Part shown: positions 24,828 to 37,179 of the stretch, piece after piece
How the letters are laid out: the number at the start of each line of letters is the position of its first letter
Position numbering within the stretch: the stretch's first letter is position 1
Assembly: GCA_963969395.1 (NCBI GenBank)
Contig: OZ017798.1
Span: 15,492,173-15,556,172 of the forward strand
DNA length: 64,000 bases
Direction of reading: 5' to 3'
Origin: Pseudoscleropodium purum
Lineage: Eukaryota; Streptophyta; Bryopsida; Hypnales; Brachytheciaceae
Made by a program: the position numbers and the translations under genes
The notes under the pieces: model-generated
The model's input: only the letters and a program-made list of their open reading frames with translations
What the model was told of the DNA's origin: nothing
The model's database searches: none

Positions 24828-27397
24828 TCAGGACACGTTAGAGAAAATTTAGCCTCTAGGATGGGTTGTTTGGCTTTCTACAAATGTGCAAATTCATGAG
24901 GATTTTTTTTTTCTTTAAAAAAAAAAAAATAGTCTCTAGTCTTGAGTGGTGGCAAGTGATCACATGGGCCAAATAAAAATATATAATGTTTTAATTTTTT
25001 TTTGTAATGGCACATTTATATGTAGTCAAATGGTCTTGGGTTGGGTCCAAATTCTTCTAATGGTAAATTTTGTCATCACTAAATTTGTTTTCCATACTAC
25101 TTCCAATGAATAATATAAAGACCTTTTCAATATTAGGTACAATATAACATATAAGTAAGTGTTATTGCATAATGAGATAGATAAGGTAGGAAATTCATTG
25201 TAGACTATTTGGTCACTATGCATAACTCCACTTACTAAATTGACAACATTTTTTCTAAAAGAATAACAAATTAAGGAAAATTTTGACATATATTTCCAAA
25301 ACTCATTTTTTGAAACATGAAAGATACATTATAGCTTTCTATTGTAGATCCTAAAGAGGGACTATTTTTGCCCTTTTGGATGCCAATATGGTTTCTTAAT
25401 TGCCTAGATTGTTTATTGATAGTCCAAAAGTGTCCCTTGAGATTGTAAACTAATAAATGAATCTTTTGTCATGCATAGAAATCACATGAACCGCATGGTG
25501 ATGTTCATTGAATATATAAAATGGAAATTTTTCAACTCAATTCCAACCATTTGAAAGCCAATTCTACAATCCCTACTACATTAGAATGCAAGAGAGTAAA
25601 ATTGGGTCTTGGACTAAGGGGTGTAGATGGGAATTTATTATAGATGAACTATTGTGAAATTCCTATAGTTTAAGTTCGTTCTCAGGGAGGCAGGGTGCTA
25701 TGGATAATCCTAAAGGTAATGAATTTAATTCATTACTCTGGTTCATGCACAATTGAAGGGAATGGGAAATATTCACTCTTCACTTACAATAGACATAACT
25801 TTAATTTATTATGATTAAACCAAGGTTGGAAACTTATCAATAGCAGGTCGATCTATTGAATCAGCTTCACTTTTGTTCCCCTAACAGCCTCACCAACTGG
25901 CTGGTACAGGTCCTATTGATCTTCTCGTTCATCGACCAACAGCTCCAATTGATTCTTTTCGACACATGTTAATTTTGGCTTTTCTTCCTTCAAGTCCTTG
26001 CTTTGCATTTCTACTATAGTAATTCCTTCCTTAGATTCACACGCAGGCTTAACATAATTTAATTGATTACAAAACTTACATTTCTTTCTATTTGTTTCGG
26101 ACAATTCTCGTTTTACTTTTAAATCACTCATTATTCTATACTATGGATTTCAAACTCCAAAGTCACTTCCACAGAGACTTAATCTCTCAGATGCTATAGA
26201 TTAACGTTCAGTTCAAAATAAAACACACCATAGCATTATACTCGTCCCCATTGACACATACCACACAATCAACCTATGCACCATTGATAAAACAATCAAG
26301 ATCTAATACCAACATTCCTTTACATCGAATCATTACAATAGAAATTCCTCACAGGATTAAATCTATAGACCTAACACTCAGCATCAAAGCATACTCTCAC
26401 AATTGATTCACCATTCAGCACACTCATCCCATTCATAACACAAATCACAATTTCCATAATACAATTGAATGCACACACAATTTCATACAATGGAACACAA
26501 CACATTCAAAATAATTTCGCATTATATTTCCGCATACAAATATTACAATTGATGTCTCCCATTCCTGTCCAACTCCACTCCGTATAATCTATCGATTCAG
26601 TACAACTCAACAACCTCCGACCAGCACTATAGAAAATTAATTTTCACAACTATCGCTCACACACTCTGCCGGCTACACCCGCGCTCTGGAGACCTACATA
26701 CCTTCTCCAGACTGGCCTTCAACAATTGATTCGAATCCCTTTCACCTTGATTCACTAGATAGTTCATAACCGCCACAATAGTTTGCATCCATTCATCTAC
26801 CACAACTAACATCCATTGATAAAAGCACTGAAATTCAACTTAACTGGTAAAAACCCAGTTTTAACACCGCAAACACACTTAAAACTATAGAAAATTGAAA
26901 AATTAACAAAAATAACACTACTATGTACTTTTCTACTATAGTCTATACGACTACAAGGGGCTAAATTGGACTCCAATTTATAATAGGTCTTGGTTACCTT
27001 ACATATAGAGATTATCATTATTTCTTTTATAGGAGTAAGAAAAATTTCCCAAATGATTTTGCACTAGGAAGTAGGAATTAGGGGAATAGAGAAAAATGGC
27101 ACCAATTTTCTATGTAAGTTACTTTATAAGTAGAAATAAATGCCAATTTTGTTTGTTAAATTGGCAGAAGTTTATGCCTAAGAACTTATTTTTGAACAAA
27201 TGTACACGAAAATTCTATTGCAAAAGGAGTATACAACAAAGCTCATGCTATGAGTATTTTACTAACCTTAGAGCATCACTACCCATCCTGCAAAATGTGG
27301 TGGATTTTCGGCTTGCATAATGTAGAGCCATCTATTTTGCAAGCTAGGTGGTGAGCTGCACCCCACCTAGGACTTGTTAATAGGCTAAAAGAAATGA
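24828..27397. other. gene-free stretch, part with strong C-over-G skew
   Basis: No gene recognised. 25680-26160 changes texture, and the minus strand carries an open frame (25913-26131) rich in Lys and Glu with two Cys pairs (CKFC). I do not recognise it. From about 26150 to 26820 the + strand has many C and very few G, giving a run of short CA-rich phrases. This may be the untranslated or LTR part of an unrecognised retroelement, but no matching partner was seen in the window. Confidence 0.4.
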
Positions 27398-27509
27398 GAA
27401 TGTAGATATTGAGATCTAGAATTGGGGCTCTAACGGAATGTAGATATTGAGATCTAGAATTGGGGCTCTAACGGAATGTAGATATTGAGATCTAGAATTG
27501 GGGCTCTAA
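27398..27509. repeat. three tandem copies of a 38 bp unit
   Basis: The unit begins GAATGTAGATATTGAGATCT and ends GGGGCTCTAACG. Three copies at 27398, 27436 and 27474 are identical except that the last is cut two bases short. Identity suggests a recent expansion. No coding role. Confidence 0.95.
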
Positions 27510-29046
27510 GTGCTGCAATGTTTTGTCTTGTTCTATAGAAGTGTTGCACTATGTTTGTCTCATTTGTGCATCAAGTTCCGCAGTATTTTGTCCGATTTTG
27601 TCTTATAGTGTGTTAGCAAGTTGTCTGCGAGCTAACAAATGTACCCCATTTTGCAAGTCGTCTCCAATTTTACTAGCAGCCAACTTATTAGCAAGACATC
27701 CATTTTATGAGACAGATGGGGCAGTTTGCCAACCTTTATTGGCCAATCATCCATTTTGTGGGACACGTGGGGATGCTCTTAGAAGCTAAATAGACTCAAG
27801 ACTGGTGAAACTATAAACTATAAGTAACAAATTCAAAGTTTAAAGAGAAGAAGTTTCTAGTTTCCATCCAACTTACAGTGAAAGATTAACTCTAAGGTAT
27901 GCAAACCCTTAATCATCACTACCAATAATGCAACACCTAAATTTGCATCAAATAGCTACACTAAAATCTAGATACATAATCAAGAATATGATAGCCTAAG
28001 AGAGTCTAAGGTAGAAAACCCATGTCCAATCACTTAAGCAATTCAACATATTTGTTGTATGGGTATGGTGAAGGGAAAAGATTTTGTATTTAGAGAAATA
28101 GATTTTAGAAGGATTTCATATTTTTATGCAATTTCTTCCTCAAAAAAAATTTCTATGAATTTTTTTGTGAAGATTCCATTCAACCTATTCTTGTTATATA
28201 GGTCACCCTATTTCCTACTATAGCTTCGTTATAAAATCAATAATGCTTCAATGTAAGTGATAATTGTAGCTTCCAATGTACATTTTGTGATCATTCCACG
28301 CTTTCAATATACACCTCCTTGACATTTATGTTGCTCTTCATGCTCCTACTCTACATAAGTTGTCACCTAAACCACAATTGATCAGAAACACAACAACCTG
28401 ACTAGAGAAAATGGGTAGCTGATTGAGAACTGGTCAACTACCGTAGTGTTGATTTTTGATGGACTATAACATCATTTTTGTTAAATTAGCATATTCCACA
28501 ACTTTTGCACTTTTAGAATATATGGTTAACAACTTAATTTGATCTATATTTGTCCTAATCTTTAGAGCTTTGTGTAGATTTAGATCGCAATTTTTGGTAT
28601 CATAATTGCGTCCATTCAACAAAATTGACAATCAATTCATTAAAAAATTTCATAAATTATTCAAACAATGTCCAAATAATGTATGCCAAAATGCCTTGGA
28701 ATCCTATTTCACTTGCCAATAAGATCCAATAAAAATAATCTAGATATTTTAATTATAATATAAGTAAACTGAGTTGATATCAGTGCCGAACTGCCGATTA
28801 TAATAAATGGGTGCACTGTTGTTACACACCCTCCTTACTGCAAAAAAATAAGATGCTTGGTCCAGCATATGTGCATCGAATTCATGAGGAATCCCCGATC
28901 AAGGACTTGGCACTTGACACTTTTCAATGAGCACGGTCTGATCGAAACGTAAATGAACAGCAAGTCAGCAATCCTATTTTCAAGAGCTTCATTTGTCCGC
29001 TGGAAACTGTCTGTCTGTCTCAACTTTGGCCCCCAGCTAGAATCGA
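27510..29046. other. gene-free AT-rich stretch
   Basis: No supported feature in about 1.5 kb. The only longer open frame (27523-27789, +) has repeated ANLLARHPF / LANHPF wording that reflects an internal nucleotide repeat (a CATCCATTTTATGAGAC-like phrase recurring near 27689 and 27749). I do not call it a gene. Confidence 0.5.
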
Positions 29047-29232
29047 GTCAATGTAATTTAACACAGGAGAAATCCAAAATGTCCGTGATCTATGGGATTT
29101 TTAAAGAATTCCGAAATGAATTTCCAGTGGTGATCGATAGAATTGGATACACAAGGATTTAAAATTTGGACACATGAAAGGACATTTGTCCAATTTCTAT
29201 ATTGGATTTCTCCTGTGTAACGTAATATTGAC
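29047..29232. mobile_element. 186 bp MITE with about 30 bp TIRs
   Basis: The left end reads GTCAATGTAATTTAACACAG and continues GAGAAATCCAA; the right end is its inverse (TTGGATTTCTCCTGTGTAAC then GTAATATTGAC) with a few mismatches. No coding capacity. Target-site duplication not clear. Confidence 0.75.
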
Positions 29233-30679
29233 AATATATAATGGGGACAATAATTCCGGGAAGCACAGATAAATTATCTCCCTGAGACAGACCCCAGAAC
29301 CAGTGCGAAGTGATCGAACCGTTTACGTACACTCAGTTCGATCGATCATGTCAAGCGCAACCGTTTTGCATGTCGGGGAGCTAGGATTAAAGGAGTTATC
29401 ATTCCGGAGAATCAAACTCCTCGTCTTTGAGAAGTCCATTTACTTAGCTTAAAGCCAGTCTAAGTCGATCACGAGACCAGGTAGTAATTAATTAAGCTTA
29501 AGTGAACTTGCGTACGTCAAGTTTAGTTGTAAGTTTTAATAACAAAACAGCCCACTAGATTTTTTTTCTAATTTTTTTAACAACTGGACAATCTCCATTG
29601 CAAGGGAAACAGTGCAGATAACCAGAGGAGAACCTCGGCGAGCATATTTTGGTTTTAGACTAACATGGTTTAGCGACTAGCTCATAAATAAAAAGGTCAA
29701 GGACCTGCTTCGCCATGCAACCAGAGACCCAAGCTAAAAACATTTACGCAAATTTGCCCAACTTGGGAGGAGCCATGTTCCAGCTATTTTCAAGGTGTGC
29801 TCGGACGCCGAAGAACTTCAATTCGATTGTAACCAAGTGTTGTCGAGCCCACTAGACTTCGCTCAAGACGCCTGAACTTCTACGATACCCACTGGACTAG
29901 CTGTGTATGCGTTCTTCAGTCTACTATATTTCTAAGTTCTAAGTTTAATTCATTGGGATTGTGCATGAACTATGACGGCACGCGTGGGCCAAAGAAAATT
30001 GATTGTCATCGGGACAGCCAAATGTAGTTTAGTAGCTATTGCAATTATGTTAATTATCTGCATCAGTATTCGGCGGATCGGAGTTTTTCGAGTGGCGGGT
30101 GAAACATAATTAAGTGCACGCGCAAAATACATCTACCAATTACATGCTAGCTAGCTAGTGGCTGCGAGTGCAAGCTAGCATGTAGGAGGAGATCTTGAAC
30201 GTACATTGTCAAAGAGCACCTATATATAAAGAAATATTTGTACTTAACTTAAGGGGATTAAGCACCGCAATGCTTCGATCGATACATCGAACACCGCACG
30301 CCCAGGTGATCGTCGCATCTCGAGGGGCATCTCGATTGGAAAATTAAAGGGAATAGTTACATGATCGAGGGAAATTGAACTCCTGACCTCATGGATTACA
30401 CATTTACACGTACGAATCGAGACGAATCAACAGGACAGGTAGAACGTAACTTGGAAATTTCTTTGGAATAAATTAAAGTCGATATAGTCGAATCATCACC
30501 GTGCCGCATAGCCTTTGAGGTGATCGTTGCGTTGCATATACAAATATTAAAGCTCGTTCGGCCAGAAAAGAGTCTAAATATATGATGAATTTGGGAAAAT
30601 TAAACTCTCGATCGACGCCATACATGCATGGATTCAGTTACACGTACTTATCGCTGAAATAATTAACCGGTCAGAACAG
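29233..30679. other. CpG- and GATC-rich island with tRNA-like repeat
   Basis: Composition differs from the surrounding AT-rich DNA. GATCGAT, CGTACG and GCTAGCTAG-type palindromes are frequent. Two related minus-strand phrases, around 30370-30420 and 30590-30650, resemble a tRNA T-arm or pol III B-box region (one reads AGGTCAGGAGTTCAATTTCC). They may be pieces of a tRNA-derived SINE, but no full cloverleaf or A box could be drawn. No protein gene recognised. Confidence 0.35.
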
Positions 30680-30851
30680 ATATTTCGTTAAAATGGCGCC
30701 ATTTTTCCGCCATTTTTCCATTAATTTTCTAAGACTGGTACAGATATCAGACCCTGAAACCCTGAAATCTAGGACAGGTATAAAGTTCAGACCGCACGTT
30801 CTGAACCTAAAAGTGCCAAGTTTGTGAAATCCCGCCATTTTAATGAAATAT
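30680..30851 (+). mobile_element. ATGGCG-type MITE, copy 1
   Basis: The terminal inverted repeats are ATATTTCGTTAAAATGGCG at the left and CGCCATTTTAATGAAATAT at the right. The interior holds a characteristic AAAGTGCCAAGTTTGTG phrase and TCTAGGACAGG. Non-coding. Copies 2-4 are at 31400, 35078 and 61326. Confidence 0.8.
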
Positions 30852-31399
30852 CCGTTTGAGTCAGAAAGGCAAGATGTTAAATCATGCCCAGGAGGCTAGA
30901 TTCACCCAAGGGAAAATGCAAGAATTTTTTTATTTTTCACTCAACTTTTTTTTGCATATTTTGAGTTCATACTTGCAATCAGAGACCCCAAATTAGGTAG
31001 AAGAGGTCTAGAACATACCTTAAACATGGCTCAAAATAGGGATCTTTTTTTACTTTTATCCCTGGTGAACCCCCAAATTATACTACTGAGTCATCTCCTG
31101 GGCATGATTTAACGTCCTGCGTCAAAAAATAGCGAATATTGCAAATTTAATGAAATTGAGGTTACACATTTGAAGATCCATGGGTCCCCACATACTAGAA
31201 CCCTAAGCAAAAGCGCTAAGCAAAGTGCTAGATGGTTATTAATACTTGTTACTCTGCCATGATTATAAATTTTTGAGCATCAGTTGAGCCCTGGTTAATT
31301 ATCAAACTTGATTATTGAAATTATATCACAATGTTACACAAGATATGTTTCAAACTTGAACCTGATAGGTGATAGATGCATGACAACAAGATCTAATGG

Positions 31400-31563
31400 A
31401 TATTTCATTAAAATGGCGGTATTCCACAAACTTGGCACTTTTAGGTTCAGAACGTGCAATCTGAACTGTAAACCTGTCCTAGATATCAGGGTCTGAAATC
31501 TATACCAGTCTTACAGAATTCATGGAAAAATGGCGGAAAAATGACACCATTTTAACAAAAATT
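31400..31563 (-). mobile_element. ATGGCG-type MITE, copy 2 (inverted)
   Basis: It begins ATATTTCATTAAAATGGCGG and then reads CACAAACTTGGCACTTTTAGG, the reverse complement of the interior of copy 1, and ends in a degenerate CACCATTTTAACAAAAATT. With copy 1 it forms a pair of oppositely oriented elements about 550 bp apart. Confidence 0.75.
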
Positions 31564-34500
31564 TGTTATCATTAGTAATCAGCAAGTTTTTTTTGGAAGA
31601 AAGACAAATATAAGGTTCAAAAATCACTTGCTAATTGCAGATTATTCAAGCTAATTGATATTTTAAGAGTATGCATACATAATCAGCCTCTGCAAATATG
31701 TCAATTTAGCAAATATGGGGTTGTATCTTCCAGCTGGAAATCCTGTTATCGTTAATTCTTGCTCTTGAAGGTCATGCCCAGCAGCCTTGCTACCTCTATG
31801 ATATGGATATGCTTTACTGTCTGTGAGGGTGGGAAAGAACAGGTGTAGCTAGACTTAGTATTATTAATTGATAAATGCAATTTCAAGAAGAAATTGAAGC
31901 CAGATAGACTAGGTATGCTTTGTCATGTTCATTGAAATGGCATGTTTCATAGCAAGGAGTTCACTTCAACAATTTTAATTTCACAACTTCCCTGAGCTTG
32001 CTCTGTTTTAACTACTACTGCAGATCTTGAAGTCAATTTCATTAATTTGGTGTATTCCACTACTTGCAAAGTAATACATTGCACTTTCAAGCCGCACAGC
32101 CTGAAACATAAATATACAACTTTGGTAGTTTTTAGTGCTTAGCTTTGCATAGAAGTACATCTCAATTTTTGGCACAGCAATCTTGCCAAATTAACAAAAT
32201 TGATGATAAGGTCAAGTAGCAAGGAGGGAGTGGGATTCAAGTACATGGGTTTAATAATGGGTTTCTCAACAGAAGGTGCAGGTAGATTTCCCAATCATCA
32301 TGCTCTGATTTTGTATGTGTGATTAATTTTTCTGTTAATTTGTGTATGTGTGATTTACTATTCTTTACACAAACACTCACTATGTCTTGGTTTTGGATCT
32401 TAGAATAACAGACTGCAGACTTCTTGGTGGATGCTATGGACCTGTTCATGCTGAAGCTCTGAAGGATGCTAATGTAACTTATACATGCAAAAGCACATTT
32501 GGGGGCTCCCAAACTTTTATCCTTGTTGATGATAGGGAGAAGCTGGATGGATCAGAGACAAAGGTCACTTGTAAATTTGTTCCTTGGTCTTGGTGTTACT
32601 CTCCCTATCCTTCAATTAGTATTTAGCATGGGACCTGGAATGAATCGACTCTAAATTCAACAAACCTCAAAAAGAGGTTGGAATTAAGTTGCTTCTCTCT
32701 CCCTTCTGTGCTGAAAGTCACTTTGGAGCAGGTGATGATACCCACCAAGATGATCTGAAGGTTTTTGTATCTTAACTGTGCTACCAGTAATATAATTAGG
32801 ACCACATGAAAGAAATTTGTTTTTGCAATGTTCTTAAGTTGCACCTTCTATCAGTTTGCCTCACCCTGATTCTGTCAACAAAGAATCTCTCACATATATT
32901 TATATTCATATTCACATAATTCAAAGTGCAAGCTGACTTATGCTTGACAAAAATTTCAGCCATGACTACTTCAATTAAAATTTCTCATAAACAACCTGTA
33001 AGTCAAGTGCAGGCACCAAAACCACAAACATGAACGCAACAGGTTTGTGAAGAATATATGTTGGTTTGAAGTGCATGTATCCAGACAGCCTATTCATATC
33101 CAGAGGAGAATTGCATGCAGTATTCAATTTGACCAGCAAAACCAACAAAGAAAATCGCAACAAATTTCAACTAACATAAGGTGGAAACACCCATTCCAGT
33201 CCATGTCCCTATTCTTTGTCCAGGAGAGTGCCATTAAAGTGTCCCTCCATTTACATGAATGTATCCTCCGAATGTTTAATTCTTCTTGGCTGATGCATTT
33301 GAAAGACACATTACGAATTCTGATTTCTTAAGAGATGATTTTTGCAGGGTTCAGATTTGGGTGCACCTACATCACAGATCCAGTAGTTTAGAGACTGGCA
33401 ACTTTGAAAAATCATAGAAATTACATACCATGTTCAAAAAATCTATTTTTTTTTAAATATTCATGATTTTTACTTGCTTATACTACAACAATATTATTTG
33501 TAAGAAAAAGTTCCTCCAAATATGCTGAATTCCTTAAAGGGACGGTTTTGGGTGTGTTTGTTTACCTTAATGTTAGCTGTAGGGTGTAGCACACACACCT
33601 CTTATAAGTTAAATGCAGAGCTGTCTATGCATGTTAAGCTTATAAGTTAAGTTCTCTCTGAAGATTCACAACATGAAGAAGGAATGCAACTTAGGATTGC
33701 TTTGTTGAACATAATTTTGTTTTGAAAGATTCTTGTAATTGACTTGTCAATGTGGAAATAGCAAGTTTAACAGGTCTACATATCTCAGTTTCAGATTCCA
33801 CCTTTGCAAGTTGTTTTCGATAAGATTGTGAACCAAAATTATGTGGAAAACACTAGTTACATGATAGCAATAAGGTAGAAGTACCTATTTCGGATAACTT
33901 AAGGATTTCAGACTCGATGATGTGGGGAAGTCATGGGAAACTGAGTTGAATGTGTGCAAAAATAAGGTTGTGGATGAATGCCAAAAAAAACGAAATTTTT
34001 TCTCCCCAAATGAATGTTTTATTGAATATAAACATGAATTTTGCACCCAGACCCATCTCTGTCACATAGATTCACCTATTTCGATTAGCTTTGACACTTC
34101 TTTCAAAACCAAGAGGAATGAGAGACGAATGGACAAGAAGGAATAAATAGAGAACCTTTCTCAATGAATAGTGCATTTAATTGTTGTCTAAAATAGGTGA
34201 GCCTATGAAGCCATTATGAGGGGACTTATCCGAAATGGGTAATTCTACCGTAAGTGGATTAGTTTTTAACTATGATAGGTACACCAAAATGTGCCACTCA
34301 CCTTAAACTGCCATCTATACTATGTGTACATTTCCAAAGTCAGTTTTGTACCTATATGGAAGAAATGCTTGTAAAACCAAATTTTATTTCTTAATAAATT
34401 TTGCATACAGTATTCAAATGCTATATTTTCTGGTGTGTTGGAACCTCCTTTTACTTGCCAACAAGAACATATGAAAATCTGACCAGTCTAATAATAGAAA

Positions 34501-35077
34501 ATAAGGCTAGTAGCAAAAAGTGGCTGTTTGGGGAGTATCACCTTACATTTTCAACTGCATCACCATCAAAGTCTTGCCATTAATTCCTGCAACTTCCTAG
34601 TGCCTCTCAATCAAATGAATATGTATGTACCTCCAATGTCTCATGAAATTTCATAATGGTTTTTTCATTTGGGCACAATGAAACCTCACTTGGTGTTTAA
34701 AGGAGTTTAATTGCTTGAGGTGGCCATCATGCATTAGTAGGCTTTATTATTATCAGTATTAATTTTGTGCACAGTGGTACTAACTTTGATCATACTATTC
34801 ATATGCTCTAAAAGGACTGACTATAGGTCACAGGAACTAGGCCATGATTTGACTGACCAATGTTTTTTAATTTGTGTCTTTATACACATTGAAAGATAAA
34901 ACTGCAAAAGCACTTTCTACAACTCATAGTCCACAAAAGTTCGGTTATGGACTGTCCCCTGTTTGTCCTAATATACATCCTGCAATGTCAACTTGCTAGC
35001 AAATCTAACTCAGAGGAAAGAAGTACTGTACACATCTATCCCAGTGACCCAGTGAATCTTACAACTGTCACGGTGGG
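31564..35077. other. no recognised gene; one exon-like stretch
   Basis: About 3.5 kb with no recognised gene. The clearest candidate is 32387-32626 (+), where codon use looks more gene-like than the surroundings. The frame reads GGCYGPVHAEALKDANVTYT and continues to a stop. A possible AG acceptor lies just before and a GT after a KV codon pair. I do not recognise the protein, and a competing frame beginning FLVDAMDLFML also looks peptide-like but has stops, so it could equally be a decayed exon. The short frames at 33047-33331 are unsupported. Confidence 0.3.
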
Positions 35078-35209
35078 AAATTTCGTTAAAATGGTGGTAT
35101 TTCATACGCCATTTTTTCATTCATTTCTAGGACAAGTTTCGATTTCACATTGCATGGTCTAAACGTGAAAGTGCCAAGTTTGTGGAATATCACTATTTTA
35201 ATAAAATAT
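35078..35209 (+). mobile_element. ATGGCG-type MITE, copy 3 (shorter)
   Basis: It starts AAATTTCGTTAAAATGGTGG, ends TATTTTAATAAAATATT and holds the family phrase GAAAGTGCCAAGTTTGTGGAA. It is about 40 bases shorter than copy 1. Confidence 0.7.
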
Positions 35210-35590
35210 TAGTTGTAGCTTAAGCATGTATATTGATGTGACTTCAACCACAAATTTCATCAAGAAGTTTCACCTTTACTAGCACAAAGCCAAGTCATTT
35301 ACATGTTGAAGGCTTGAAGCATCTCTACTATTTTTGACTGGGAAGGGGCTAGCCCAGTCTATGGTGAGTCAAGCCTCTCAGATCTCCCCTATTGCAGACA
35401 CACACAAGGAAAAAAAGAACCGGGCCTCTGTAAAATGAGCCCTCGACCCTCCATCCTAACGGATCTTCCCACATCTTTGTCACTAAGTTTGGATTCTACT
35501 TCTTGAACCATGTTTTTGTAATTTTTGAAGTGTCTCACAATTTTAGCAACTCTAACCTACGAACCCGATAGTTGTCACTTAGGCCTTAAA

Positions 35591-35614
35591 TTTATTTATT
35601 TATTTATTTATTTT
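35591..35614. repeat. (TTTA)n microsatellite
   Basis: About six TTTA tetranucleotide units in a row. No further role visible. Confidence 0.85.
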
Positions 35615-37179
35615 GCTTCAGCTCATTCCTTATAGCCTTTTGGGGTCCCAAAGGCCTAAAAAGCATGTTAACATCATATTGGTAGAAGTCCCTACAATTG
35701 CGGTGTATTATTTCTTAAAAGTCCAGAAGTGCTCTAAGCACTTTTGTTTATCATTTCTAGTGTCTAAATAGGTGTCTAGTATGTCGATTAAGAGTTTGAG
35801 ATAGAATTGAGCTCTAGTAGACAAAGTTTGAGAAGGCACTTATTTTAGAGTGTTAACAGATTGATCCAAATCCAACAATTCACAAGAATCGAGCATTGAA
35901 GATTAGAGGAAGGTATTTATAGCATAAAAACATGCCAGGAGCTCAACGGCAAAGTTGATTCGTAAAGATTCCTTCATGGAGGAATTAAATCAAGAAGTAA
36001 AGAATTTAGGCCTCTCTACATTTGATGCAAGTAAATATTTAAACTTGCAATTAACATTAGGAGACTTCTTAGAGGTTGTCCAAATTTTTTTGTAATTTTC
36101 TAAATTACATGGGAAGTGAAAATGGTTTTTTACCCACCTTTGGTAAACAAGCAAACACAACCAGGTTCTTGATTTACGCTTTAATCCTATGGGTGTTCTA
36201 ACATCAGTCCATTGTACCTTCCAAGCAATGAATCTTACTAAATTTCCTACTCCTATGATTTTAGGGAATTTCCTACTTCTTTTCTTGTTACGTTGGTGTC
36301 TTACCCTAAGACCTCTACTTATATTTCTTTCCCCTTTCTAGATTTCTCCTATTGTTTTTCTTTCTTCTTAGAGGAGTTGGACTAGTTTTCTTTCAACAGG
36401 ACCTAAAACTTCATCAATCAATATCTTTGTCAATTTACCTCAAAATCCTAAGTGTGATATAGTTTCGGAAACCTCTAAACAAACTCTACATTATCAGCCA
36501 TCTGAGTCTTGATAAAAACCTAATCCTAAGACCCTGAATTGACCTTGAAGTTTTGGCTTATTTGGAAGAAATCCTGTAACTTCGAAAATACAACAAAGAG
36601 GATGAATCAATGACTCACCTCCAAACCGAGGTCATTGTTGAGATCATTGTCTAATCCTTGGTTCCCATCATAGTTTGCCATCCTCCTTCCTTCCTTGGTA
36701 ATTTAGCCTATGGCTTGAAGTCAAGTAATATACAAGTTATAGTACTTGGGGTAATGCTATCTCCTCTTTCCCTTCTATCCTATTTCTTTCCCTTAAGCAC
36801 TATTTACTCCATTATTATATTCCAAGAGTTGATTTGGAATTTTTTTCTATACAATAATGCTAACCAATCATTGACCCTTTGGCTCCTATCTCCTACCTCA
36901 ATTATTATTCTAATCCCTCCAAGATGTAGTGGTTCCCATTGATCTCTCTACATTTCCTCCTAATTTCCTTCGATCTAATTGTATTTCAATTTCTCAATCT
37001 CTATTCCAACTATTAGTTATTATGCTTCATTCTCTTGTTTATGAGATTGATGGTTTGTATATTTTTCCTTCAAGACTGTTTTAGTTCGTTAGTTAGCTCT
37101 ACTTATAGTCTATGAGCCCATTACCCTAAACCCCCAAACCCTTGTGTTGCACTCCCCCTAGTGCCCTGTGCCGCACTTT
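35615..37179. other. gene-free stretch, pyrimidine-rich toward the end
   Basis: No gene recognised in about 1.6 kb. 36200-37100 is rich in CT and TTTCTT runs on the + strand, which makes the open frame at 36658-36942 leucine- and serine-rich by composition. This may be the worn edge of a retroelement, but there is no direct evidence. Confidence 0.5.

Noticed and set aside
30360..30420. A tRNA gene on the minus strand
   Set aside because: A T-arm-like phrase is present but no matching acceptor stem, D-arm or anticodon arm could be drawn.
37125..37145. CCCTAAACCCCCAAACCC as an interstitial telomere repeat
   Set aside because: Only about two imperfect units, not a telomeric array.
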